From contig DAOQVR010000010.1 in assembly GCA_035341665.1 (NCBI GenBank), positions 62,001 through 126,000 on the forward strand: a stretch of DNA of 64,000 nucleotides, written 5' to 3'. The translations under genes were made by a program, and so were the position numbers. Source of the stretch: DAOQVR01 sp035341665 (lineage in GTDB: Bacteria > Chloroflexota > Anaerolineae > JAAYZQ01). Positions 32,664-40,891 of the stretch are shown here, one piece after another. The number at the start of each line of letters is the position of its first letter. Position 1 is the first letter of the stretch. The notes beneath the pieces are model-generated. The model saw only the letters and a list, made by a program, of their open reading frames with translations. It had not been told where the DNA came from and made no database searches.

Positions 32664-33089
32664 ATGAAACAGAAGCTTGCTATCGTCGCCGTCCTGCTGA
32701 TCGCCGTCATGGCCGCCGGTGCCTGTGGCGGCAAACCCGAGCCCAACATGCCAAACCCGGCCTCTGTCTTCTGCGAGGAGCAGGGGGGCAAGGTGGAGGT
32801 CCGCACCGCCGCCGACGGGAGCCAACAGGGTTTCTGCCTCCTGCCCGACGGAACCGAGTGCGACGAGTGGGCGTATTACCGCAGCGAGTGCGGTCCAGAC
32901 GCAGGTGGTGGTGGCTCTCAGATGGCCAACCCAGCCTCGGTGTACTGCGAGGAGCAGGGTGGCAAGGTAGACATTCGCACCGTCGCCGACGGGGGGCAGC
33001 AGGGCTACTGCGTGTTTTCCGACGGGAGCGAGTGCGACGAGTGGGCCTACTTCCGTGGCGACTGTGCGCCGGGGGCAGCCAAGCCGTAG
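32664..33089 (+). CDS. DUF333 lipoprotein with two repeats
   Basis: A 141-residue exported protein. The signal peptide ends in AAGAC (lipid Cys21). The mature part is two DUF333 units of about 46 residues (about 31-76 and 88-133), each with NPASVxCEEQGG, a middle Cys, and SECDEWAYFRGDC, so four conserved cysteines per unit that may form disulfides. DUF333 proteins are sometimes called putative hemolysins, without firm evidence. A strong hairpin terminator follows, so it is probably transcribed alone. Confidence 0.9.
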   Translation: MKQKLAIVAVLLIAVMAAGACGGKPEPNMPNPASVFCEEQGGKVEVRTAADGSQQGFCLLPDGTECDEWAYYRSECGPDAGGGGSQMANPASVYCEEQGGKVDIRTVADGGQQGYCVFSDGSECDEWAYFRGDCAPGAAKP

Positions 33090-33122
33090 CCCGGCGACCC
33101 GGCCGTGGCCGGGTGACGCACC

Positions 33123-33160
33123 AGAGGCTTCCGGGGGACGGGGGAACCCCGGAAGCCTCT
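33123..33160 (+). terminator. strong terminator after the DUF333 gene
   Basis: AGAGGCTTCCGGGG and CCCCGGAAGCCTCT form a perfect 14-bp stem with a 10-base loop, followed by CTCTTT. A smaller ACCCGGCC/GGCCGGGT hairpin lies just before it, around 33097-33114. Confidence 0.7.
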
Positions 33161-33266
33161 CTCTTTGGGAGAGGGCAGCTCGACGGCCCGACTGACCGCT
33201 TCCCGCCGTTCTTGCCCCTCCGCCGGCTTGGTGGTATCCTCCCCGGCGGAGGGCACAGAGCAGTCG

Positions 33267-34586
33267 ATGGAGACAACGCAGAGGAACCCGGAACGGCTGT
33301 CACCCCGCATCTGGATCGCGCTGATCCTGCTTGGCTTTGCCGGGCAGTTGGCGTGGGGGGTCGAGAATCAGTTCTTCAATGCCTTCGTCTACAACAGCAT
33401 CTCCCCCGACCCGCGCCCGATTTCTTGGATGGTCGCCGCGAGCGCCCTCACGGCCACGCTGACGACGATTCTGATGGGTGCCCTCTCGGACCGGGCGCAT
33501 ACGCGCTGGGGAAAGCGAAAGCCGTTCATCCTGTTTGGCTACCTCGCCTGGGGCATCCTGACGGCGGCCTTTCCCACAGCGGCCTATCTCAAGCCCGTGG
33601 GGCTGGCCATCGGAATGGCCATCCTCTTTGACTGCGTCATGACCTTCTTCGGCTCAACGGCCAACGACGCCGCGCTCAACGCCTACGTCGCCGACGTCAC
33701 GACGCGCTCAAACCGGGGCCGAGTCGTCGGCATCATGCAAATCCTAACCTGGGTCGCGATCCTGATCGTGTACGGTGCCTCGGGCCTGCTCATCCAGGCA
33801 TGGGGCTACTTTACCTTCTTCTACCTAATCGGTGGGCTCGTCTTTCTGCTGGGGTTGGTGGGCGGGTGGCTGGTCAAGGAAACCCCGGTCGGGGATCGAC
33901 CGATCGGCTCGTACTGGAGCCAGATTGCCGGGTCCTTCCGAGCAGAAAACCTGAGGGCCAACCGCAGGTACTTTCTGCTGCTTTGCGCCCTGATGCTCTA
34001 CGGCATTGCCGAGCAGATCTACTTCCCCTACCTGATCATCTACCTCAACCATTACCTGAAGCTGCCCACGCTGCCGGCATCGATGGTAATCTTCTTGTGC
34101 ATCCTGTTGGGCGGGATTGCGCTGGCCTATCCCTTTGGCTTGCTGGTCGACCGCATCGGCCGCAAGAACCTAGCCATCGGTGCCGTCCTGCTCAAGGTGG
34201 TAGGGCTGATCCTCTTTTCGCTGATGAGGGACATGGTGCTGTTGACGCTGACCGGCACGCTTTGGCTCGCGGCGATGTCGGCGTGGATCATCAGCACCGG
34301 TGCCTGGACAAAGGACCTCTACCCGGAGGGCATGCGAGGGCAGTATGCCGGCTACTTCATCCTCTTTACCGTCGCCCTGGCCATGATCCCAGGCTCGCTC
34401 ATCGGCGGCTGGCTGGGGAGCCAGTTTGGCATCCCTGCGGTGATTGAGGGCAGGGAGGGCTTTATCCCCACGCCGCTCCTTTTCCAGGTGGGCGCTTTGG
34501 CGACACTGGCAGCCCTCGTACCGATGGCACGCATCAAGGAAGAGCGCGGTCCCGGGGGCTCCGCGCTCGCCGCCAAGCAGGAATAG
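33267..34586 (+). CDS. MFS transporter, sugar-cation symporter-like
   Basis: A 439-residue protein of about twelve helices. The loop motif GALSDRAHTRWGKRKPFI after helix 2 is typical of the glycoside-pentoside-hexuronide and SLC45-like branch of sugar transporters. The first gene of an apparent four-gene operon with GH2, GH4 and BadF-type kinase, so it is likely to import the glycosides they process. The start at 33267 is preceded by GGAGGG at a long spacing; a longer N-terminus from 33165 would overlap the terminator and is unlikely. Confidence 0.87.
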   Translation: METTQRNPERLSPRIWIALILLGFAGQLAWGVENQFFNAFVYNSISPDPRPISWMVAASALTATLTTILMGALSDRAHTRWGKRKPFILFGYLAWGILTAAFPTAAYLKPVGLAIGMAILFDCVMTFFGSTANDAALNAYVADVTTRSNRGRVVGIMQILTWVAILIVYGASGLLIQAWGYFTFFYLIGGLVFLLGLVGGWLVKETPVGDRPIGSYWSQIAGSFRAENLRANRRYFLLLCALMLYGIAEQIYFPYLIIYLNHYLKLPTLPASMVIFLCILLGGIALAYPFGLLVDRIGRKNLAIGAVLLKVVGLILFSLMRDMVLLTLTGTLWLAAMSAWIISTGAWTKDLYPEGMRGQYAGYFILFTVALAMIPGSLIGGWLGSQFGIPAVIEGREGFIPTPLLFQVGALATLAALVPMARIKEERGPGGSALAAKQE

Positions 34587-34595
34587 GGAAAGGCC

Positions 34596-36413
34596 ATGGC
34601 TTGGAAATCGGGGCCGGGGACAATAGCGACACGCTGGGCGGACGACGTCTCGCCGGAGAGCGCCTGGCGCGAGTACCCCCGGCCGCAGCTGACTCGGAGC
34701 CAGTGGCTCAACCTGAACGGGCTGTGGGAGTATGCCGTCCTCCCCAGGGGGAGCGAGCCGCGCGCCTTCGAGGGCGAGATCCTGGTCCCTTTCTGCATCG
34801 AGTCGGCGTTGAGCGGGGTGGAGCGGCCCCTGGCGCCCTCCGAGTGGCTCTGGTACCGGCGCACTTTCCGGGTTCCCGAGGAGTGGTGCGGCCGCCGGAT
34901 AGTGCTTCACTTTGGCGCGGTCGATTGGGAAGCTACGGTTTGGGTCAATGGGCAGAAGGCCGGCAGCCACCGGGGTGGGTACCTGCCCTTCTGCTTTGAC
35001 GTCACGCGATACCTGCACCCCCTCCTCCCCGGCGAGGAGAGGCTGAATGAGCTCCGGGTCCGGGTTTGGGACCCAACAGACCGGCATTGGCAGCAACGCG
35101 GCAAGCAAGTGCTCAAGCCGAAGGGGATCTGGTACACGGCGGTGTCCGGGATCTGGCAGACAGTCTGGCTGGAGCCGGTGCCCGACGTGTGCGTGGAAGG
35201 GCTGAAGCTAACGCCGGACGTGGATTCGTCCAGCCTCCGGGTGGAGACACGCATGGACGGCGATGTGGCCGGGCTTGATCTGCACGTGGTGGCGTCGGAG
35301 GGGGGATCGGTCGTCGCTTCGGGTGCCGGACCTGCGGGGAAGCCGATCACGCTCTCGATTCCCAGCGCCCGGCTGTGGAGTCCGGATGATCCTTCTCTCT
35401 ACGACCTCAAAGTCGAGCTCCGCCGGGACGAGGAGGTCATCGACCGTGTGGGAAGCTACTTCGGGATGCGCAAGGTCGGGCTGACCAAGGACAGCCAGGG
35501 GCGGACGAGGCTCTGCCTGAACGGCCGGGCGCTGTTCCAGTACGGTCCGCTCGACCAGGGATACTGGCCCGATGGGCTCTACACCCCGCCGTCGGAGGAT
35601 GCCATGCGCGCCGATGTGGCCCTGGTCAAGGCGCTCGGCTGCAATATGCTGCGAAAGCATGTCAAGGTGGAACCGGCGCGGTTCTACTACGAGTGCGATC
35701 GGCAGGGGTTGATCGTGTGGCAGGATATGCCCAACGGTGGCCGAGCGGTGGGGGAGGTGTTGTCGTTCCTGGCCATCCTCTCGGGAAGACTCAGGCGCCG
35801 CGACAACCGGCTGCGGTGGCGGGCGGGGCGGGGGATAGCAGCCGCGCGGGAGGACTACCGCCGCGAGCTGCGCGAGATGGTCGACAACCTGCACAGCTTC
35901 CCATGCGTTTGTGCCTGGGTGCCGTTCAACGAGGGCTGGGGGCAGTTCGACTCGGTCGAAGTCGCCCGGTGGCTGGGGGCCTACGATCCAACCCGGCCCG
36001 TCGACCATGCCTCGGGCTGGTTCGACCATGGGGCCGGGCAGATGCGCAGCCTGCACGTCTATTTCAAGCCACTGCCGGGTGGCGATCCGGACCGACTGCG
36101 CGCGGTGGTGCTGTCGGAGTTTGGGGGGTATTCGCTGCGGATCGCGGGGCACGAATGGGATGCCCGTGAGGAGTTTGGCTACCGAAAGCTGGATTCGCCC
36201 CAGGCATTGACGGCGGCGTACATCGAGCTACTGGAGGAGCAGCTCACGCCGTGGATCAGACGCGGCCTATCGGCCGCGGTCTACACCCAGGCGACCGACG
36301 TGGAGACGGAGGTCAATGGGTTTGTGACCTACGACCGCGCCGTGGAAAAGATGGACGTGGGGCGCGTGGCGGCGGTGCACCGCCGCCTGTACGAGGTGAG
36401 CGAGAGAGGATAG
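34596..36413 (+). CDS. glycoside hydrolase family 2 protein
   Basis: A 605-residue enzyme of the beta-galactosidase/beta-glucuronidase/beta-mannosidase family. It has the sugar-binding N-terminal jelly-roll (about 30-195; NLNGLWEYA and GxxxWYRRTF-like motifs), an immunoglobulin-like domain (about 200-295) and a TIM barrel. The acid/base is Glu446 in VPFNEGWGQFD; the nucleophile is probably Glu508 in VVLSEFGGYS. There is no signal peptide, so it works in the cytoplasm on imported glycosides. Exact substrate specificity is not readable. It is 9 bp after the MFS gene. Confidence 0.92.
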   Translation: MAWKSGPGTIATRWADDVSPESAWREYPRPQLTRSQWLNLNGLWEYAVLPRGSEPRAFEGEILVPFCIESALSGVERPLAPSEWLWYRRTFRVPEEWCGRRIVLHFGAVDWEATVWVNGQKAGSHRGGYLPFCFDVTRYLHPLLPGEERLNELRVRVWDPTDRHWQQRGKQVLKPKGIWYTAVSGIWQTVWLEPVPDVCVEGLKLTPDVDSSSLRVETRMDGDVAGLDLHVVASEGGSVVASGAGPAGKPITLSIPSARLWSPDDPSLYDLKVELRRDEEVIDRVGSYFGMRKVGLTKDSQGRTRLCLNGRALFQYGPLDQGYWPDGLYTPPSEDAMRADVALVKALGCNMLRKHVKVEPARFYYECDRQGLIVWQDMPNGGRAVGEVLSFLAILSGRLRRRDNRLRWRAGRGIAAAREDYRRELREMVDNLHSFPCVCAWVPFNEGWGQFDSVEVARWLGAYDPTRPVDHASGWFDHGAGQMRSLHVYFKPLPGGDPDRLRAVVLSEFGGYSLRIAGHEWDAREEFGYRKLDSPQALTAAYIELLEEQLTPWIRRGLSAAVYTQATDVETEVNGFVTYDRAVEKMDVGRVAAVHRRLYEVSERG

Positions 36414-36480
36414 GCCACAGCGTGTTCTCACCCTTGGTTGGCGGCGCAGTCCGGCCCCGGGGAAGCACCAGGAGGCGCCG

Positions 36481-37776
36481 ATGAAGGTAGCGGTCATTGG
36501 CGGGGGATCGACGTATACGCCAGAGCTGGTGCGGGGCTTTCTCGAGCGGGCTGCGTCGTTTCCCCTGACCGAGCTCTGGCTGATGGACGTAGCGGCCGGA
36601 CGGTTGGCGACCGTTGGCGGCTTGGCCCGGCGGATGATCCGTGCCGGGGGAGCGCCGTTCCGCGTGGTGCTGACCGGAGACCTGTTCGAAGCGATCGACG
36701 GCGCCGCCTATGTCATCACGCAGCTGCGGGTGGGCGGGATGGAGGCCAGGCGCGAGGACGAGTATCTGGGGCAGCGCCACGGGCTGATCGGCCAGGAAAC
36801 CACGGGCATCGGAGGCATGGCCAAGGCGTTGCGCACCATCCCTGTGATCCTGGAGGTTGCCGGCGCCATGCGCGGCCATGCGCCGGGGGCACTCCTGGTC
36901 AACTTCACGAACCCGTCCGGGCTGATCACCGAGGCGCTGTGGCGCTACGCGCCGGGCGTCCCAGCCTTGGGCGTGTGCAACGTCGCGCTAACAACCAAGA
37001 TGGAGATGCTGGCAGGACTGGGCGGCTCCGCAGCCGGCATCGATGCGGAGACGGTCGAGCTGGACACCCTCGGCTTGAACCATCTCACTTGGCATCGGGG
37101 CCTGCGTGCCCGCGGGGAGGATCTCTGGCCACAGGTCCTGGCAGGTTTCCTGCGGCGGTTGGCCGCCGAGCCCGAGCCGGAGTGGGGTGTGCGGACGATC
37201 GAGAGCCTGGGCATGATCCCCAATTCCTACCTGCAATACTACTACTACACGCACCGCAAGTTGGCCGAGCAGGCGCACTGGCCGCCCTCGCGCGCCGAGG
37301 AGGTAATGGCCGTGGAAGAGGAGCTGCTGCGCCAGTATGGGGAGCCCGATAGGGTTGAGCCCCCGCCGGGTCTGTTGAAACGCGGTGGAGCGTATTACTC
37401 GACGGTGGCGACCCAACTGCTGAGCGCACACTACAACAACCGGGGTGAGACGCATGTCGCCAACGTGCGGCACGGCGGCGCCGTGCGGGGGTGGCCGGCC
37501 GATTGGGTCCTGGAGATGCCGTGCCGCGTGGACGGCACTGGGGTGCACGCGCTTCCGGCGGACCCGCTGCCGCCGGTATGCTTTGGGCTGCTGGCCCACG
37601 TGAAGGCATTCGAGCTGCTGACCGTCGAGGCGGCAGTTCATGGGGACCGTACGGCTGCCTACCAGGCACTGCTGGCCCACCCCCTGGGGCCAAGTGCAGA
37701 CCGCGCCCAAGCGGTCCTAGACGACCTACTGGAGGCGAACCGCCGCTACCTGCCCGGCTTTTGGGAAGTGCGATGA
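36481..37776 (+). CDS. glycoside hydrolase family 4 protein
   Basis: A 431-residue NAD+- and Mn2+-dependent glycosidase that works by redox-assisted elimination. The dinucleotide motif is IGGGSTYTPEL (6-16). QETTGIGG and NFTNPSG are typical family segments. The metal ligands are likely Cys166 in GVCNVA and His201 in LGLNHLTWH. The family contains 6-phospho-beta- and 6-phospho-alpha-glucosidases as well as alpha-galactosidases; the sequence near the active site fits the 6-phospho-beta-glucosidase branch. No PTS is nearby, so the phosphate would have to come from the following kinase or another enzyme. It overlaps the kinase gene by four bases. Confidence 0.93.
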   Translation: MKVAVIGGGSTYTPELVRGFLERAASFPLTELWLMDVAAGRLATVGGLARRMIRAGGAPFRVVLTGDLFEAIDGAAYVITQLRVGGMEARREDEYLGQRHGLIGQETTGIGGMAKALRTIPVILEVAGAMRGHAPGALLVNFTNPSGLITEALWRYAPGVPALGVCNVALTTKMEMLAGLGGSAAGIDAETVELDTLGLNHLTWHRGLRARGEDLWPQVLAGFLRRLAAEPEPEWGVRTIESLGMIPNSYLQYYYYTHRKLAEQAHWPPSRAEEVMAVEEELLRQYGEPDRVEPPPGLLKRGGAYYSTVATQLLSAHYNNRGETHVANVRHGGAVRGWPADWVLEMPCRVDGTGVHALPADPLPPVCFGLLAHVKAFELLTVEAAVHGDRTAAYQALLAHPLGPSADRAQAVLDDLLEANRRYLPGFWEVR

Positions 37777-38756
37777 GCCGCTTCTTCTTGGGGGTAGACG
37801 TCGGGGCCACAAAGACACATGCCCTTTTGGCCGACGAGGCGGGCAGGGCGGTTGGCTTTGGCCAGAGCGGGCCGGGCAACCACGAGGTAGCCGGGTACGA
37901 AGGGCTCAGCTGCGCCCTACAGGACGCGGTATCACGCGCCCTCGATCGGGCCGGCGTGCGCAGCTCGGCGATCGCCGGGGCAGGATTCGGCATTGCCGGC
38001 TACGATTGGCCAAGTGAGCGGCAGGCAACTCTACAGGCTGTGAGCACCTTGGGGTTGGACGGGCCGGTTGAGGTGGTCAACGATACCCTCATCGGGCTGT
38101 TGGCAGGCGCCGCCGAAGGCTGGGGTGTCGCCGTGGTGGCGGGGACCGGCTGCAACTGCTGGGGGTGGGATCGCGCGCGGAGGACGGCGCAGCTGACCGG
38201 CCACGGTTGGTGGATGGGCGAAGGAGCCGGGGCGAGCGAGCTGGTCTGGTACGCGCAATGCGCGGTTGCGCGGGCGTGGTCACGGCGCGGCCCGGACACG
38301 TCCCTCACCCGGGCGTTTGCGGAGCGGTGCGGTGCATCGGGAGCAGACGACCTACTGGAAGGGCTCTGCCAGGGTCGCTACTGCCTGGCAGCAGATGCCG
38401 CTCCCCTTGTCTTCCGGGCGGCCGCCCAAGGCGATGGGGTGGCGCAGGAAGCCATCAGGTGGGCCGGCCGCGAGCTGGGGAGCCTGGCCGCAGGCGTCAT
38501 CCGCCAGCTGGGCATCGAAGCTCTTGGCTTTGACGTGGTGCTGGTGGGCAGCCTCTACGACGGAGAGCCGCCGGTCATCGAGCCGATGCGGCAGGTAGTC
38601 CAGACAGCTGCGCCACTGGCGCGCCTGGTTCGGCTGGCTGCGCCGCCCGTGGCCGGCGGGGTCCTATTGGGGATGGAGCAGGCGGGGCTGCGTACTGCTC
38701 ACCTGCGGGAAACGGTACTCGAATCGGCAGCAATCGCCTGCACGGCGATCAGTTGA
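37773..38756 (+). CDS. BadF/BadG-type ATPase, N-acetylglucosamine-kinase-like
   Basis: A 327-residue protein with the actin-like ATPase fold. The N-terminal phosphate loop is GVDVGATKTHALLAD, followed by a FGIAGYDWP segment and AVVAGTGCNCWGWD, as in eukaryotic GlcNAc kinases and their bacterial relatives. It probably phosphorylates an amino sugar or hexose in the cytoplasm. The ATG overlaps the stop of GH4 (ATGA), so the two are translated together. Its 3' end overlaps by eight bases the end of a convergent permease gene. Confidence 0.88.
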   Translation: MSRFFLGVDVGATKTHALLADEAGRAVGFGQSGPGNHEVAGYEGLSCALQDAVSRALDRAGVRSSAIAGAGFGIAGYDWPSERQATLQAVSTLGLDGPVEVVNDTLIGLLAGAAEGWGVAVVAGTGCNCWGWDRARRTAQLTGHGWWMGEGAGASELVWYAQCAVARAWSRRGPDTSLTRAFAERCGASGADDLLEGLCQGRYCLAADAAPLVFRAAAQGDGVAQEAIRWAGRELGSLAAGVIRQLGIEALGFDVVLVGSLYDGEPPVIEPMRQVVQTAAPLARLVRLAAPPVAGGVLLGMEQAGLRTAHLRETVLESAAIACTAIS

Positions 38757-39603
38757 GCTCCAGCCGCTTCTCCAAGAAGCGAACCAGCATCGCCAGACCG
38801 ATGGTCATGACCAGGTAGAGAAGGGCCACGATGCTATAGGTCTCGAAGAACTTGAAGGTCGAGGCAGAGTAGACCTTGCCCAGTTGGGTGATGTCCTGGA
38901 CGCCGAGGGCCGAGACAAGTGCCGAGTCCTTGAGCATAGCGATGAACTCGTTGCCCAGGGCGGGCAGGACATTGCGGACCGCCTGCGGAAGCAGGATGAA
39001 GCGCATGGTCTGCCAGTAGGTGGCCCCTTCGGTCGCCGCTGCTTCCTTCTGCTCTTTGCCGATGGACTGGATGCCCGCACGAAAGATCTCGGAGATGAAG
39101 GCGCCGTAGCCAAGACAGAGGGCCAGGATGGCCCGCACGGTGAAGTTGATGTCGCGCGGCGCAATCGCGGCCATGGCTCCTGACTGGATCAGGGGCGATG
39201 CCACCCAGTTGATGACCTTGACCAGGGCGGGTGCCCCCACAAAAGAGATGTAGTAGAGCAGCACCAGCATAGGCACGCCGCGGATGATCTCGACATAGAA
39301 GGAAGAGAGCTCACGGGCAGCCCGGCTGCGGTGCACACGAAGCAGGCTCAGCAACAGGCCCAACACGAGCGCCAGCGCATAGGCTGTGAGCGAGACATAG
39401 ACCGTCGTCCAGATGCCCTGTGTGACGGCCGTCAGGATGACGCGCGAGCCAGCGTCGCTGGCGACGGTCCAGAAAGCGATCGACGCCAGCAGGATCGTCA
39501 ACAGTAGCCAATAGGGAAGCCTCGACAGCCGGTCGGCAACCGGCAGCAGATGCGACCGGCGCGCCGGAGGCGGTTCTGCGGCCTTCACAAAGCCCCCTGG
39601 CAC
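38749..39603 (-). CDS. polar amino-acid ABC permease
   Basis: A 284-residue membrane protein of the HisMQ/GlnP type with about six helices. It has the typical ELSSFYVEIIRGVPMLVLL segment and the EAA loop EAAATEGATYWQTMRFILLPQAVR, which contacts the ATPase. It would import a polar amino acid with the binding protein encoded just upstream. No ATPase gene adjoins. The start is a GTG; either 39603 or 39588 is possible, and neither has a strong ribosome site. Confidence 0.9.
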   Translation of the reverse strand: MPGGFVKAAEPPPARRSHLLPVADRLSRLPYWLLLTILLASIAFWTVASDAGSRVILTAVTQGIWTTVYVSLTAYALALVLGLLLSLLRVHRSRAARELSSFYVEIIRGVPMLVLLYYISFVGAPALVKVINWVASPLIQSGAMAAIAPRDINFTVRAILALCLGYGAFISEIFRAGIQSIGKEQKEAAATEGATYWQTMRFILLPQAVRNVLPALGNEFIAMLKDSALVSALGVQDITQLGKVYSASTFKFFETYSIVALLYLVMTIGLAMLVRFLEKRLELN

Positions 39604-39657
39604 GAGATGGGATGGGGAGAGCCCTCGGCAGGCCGGAGCCTGCCGAGGGCAACTGCA

Positions 39658-40455
39658 CTACTGAGCGGGGTCGTACTCAAAGAACCACTTGGTGCTGAGC
39701 TCATCCAGGAAGCCGTCCGCCTTCATCTCGGCAATGGCTGCGTTGAAGGGGGCGACCAGATCCGAGCCCGGCGTGAAGATGAATCCGTAATCTTCGGACT
39801 TGATGGCTTCGCCGACCATCTTGAGCTTGTCGGGGTTGGCGCCGATGTAGCCCCGGCTGGATGCAGCATCCATGAGGACCATGTCCACATCGCCGGTGAT
39901 CAGAGCCTGCACCGCAGCACCAAAGTTCTCGAACAGCTTGATTCGCGGATTCGCTTCGTCGCCGTCCAGCACATCGTAGACCGCCGTGTAGAAGCTGGTG
40001 GTACCCGTCTGCGAGCCGATCAGCAGGTCCGCATTGGCCGCGAACTCCTGTGGGGCAGCAAAGCGGCTCTCATCCGCGCGCGTGAGCATGAACTGCTGCG
40101 CCGTCATGTAGGGATCGGAAAAGTTCACTTCCTTCGCGCGCTCTTCCGTGATGGTGATGCCATCCATGCCGACGTCGAACTGCCCCTCCTTGACCGCGGC
40201 GATCATGGTGTCCCAGGCCGTCACCTGCCACTCCACAGTGCAACCCAGGCGGCGACAGATCTCGTTGACCGCGTCATACTCCCAACCGACGGCCTCGCCG
40301 GTCTTGGGGTCGACAAAGTTGAGCGGCGTAAAGTCGTTGCCGGTGACTGCTACAACCGTACGCCCCTTGAGGGACTGGTCTCCCGCCGACCCGCAGGCAG
40401 CCAGGCCCAGGCTCAGAAGGACAACCAAGCTCAGAAAGACGACTCTTCTCTTCAC
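39658..40455 (-). CDS. polar amino-acid ABC solute-binding lipoprotein
   Basis: A 265-residue family-3 binding protein. A GTG start with GGAGGAG upstream is followed by a signal ending in LAAC (lipid Cys21). The mature part has NDFTPLNFVD and GWEYDAVNEICRRLG, DVGMDGITITEERAK and VNFSDPY, all typical of glutamine, arginine or histidine binding proteins. It lies 54 bp upstream of its permease in the same direction. An unusual segment KPEDYGF-like (SEDYGFIFTPGSDL) near the C-terminus is also family-typical. The ligand is not determined. Confidence 0.92.
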   Translation of the reverse strand: MKRRVVFLSLVVLLSLGLAACGSAGDQSLKGRTVVAVTGNDFTPLNFVDPKTGEAVGWEYDAVNEICRRLGCTVEWQVTAWDTMIAAVKEGQFDVGMDGITITEERAKEVNFSDPYMTAQQFMLTRADESRFAAPQEFAANADLLIGSQTGTTSFYTAVYDVLDGDEANPRIKLFENFGAAVQALITGDVDMVLMDAASSRGYIGANPDKLKMVGEAIKSEDYGFIFTPGSDLVAPFNAAIAEMKADGFLDELSTKWFFEYDPAQ

Positions 40456-40891
40456 AGCTCCTCCAAACAGAATCAGCGAGTCACGGCCAGATCCCTGCGG
40501 GATGGCAGAGCCCCTTGGCAGGCCACGGGGAGCCTGAGCAAGGCCCATGAGTCACAGAAGACCTTCCGCGCAGGAGAAGTATAGCACAGAAAGCGAGTCA
40601 GAGGCAAGCAAGGCATGGCGCAGTCGCCCCGCGCCCACAGGTGCCTTGTGTGCAACAGGCCTGATTCTGGCCCGTCTAGCCGCGCGTGCCGGGTTGCTCG
40701 TCGTCCTTGATCGCTGAATGTTGCGTTTCTGTAGATTACTGCGGCCCAACTCGGTTTCTACTCAGTTCATAGGCTTTTCAACATTTAACAGCGGCTACTT
40801 GACTATTCCATCGTTCTGTGCTACAATTCATCTCGGTACATCGCTTCTCAACCTAACAGAGCATCAAGGACCATCGGGGGAGGCAAGGACC
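40456..40891. other. 436-bp intergenic region, AT-rich near the 723-residue gene
   Basis: Between two divergent genes. The right part (about 40715-40865) is clearly less GC-rich than its surroundings and carries a strong promoter at 40799-40827. No protein-coding signal is convincing in the left part. Confidence 0.6.
40799..40827 (+). promoter_or_regulatory. strong promoter of the 723-residue unknown gene
   Basis: TTGACT, a 17-base spacer and TACAAT: five of six matches in each box and ideal spacing. The leader to the ATG at 40892 is about 58 bases. Confidence 0.7.
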
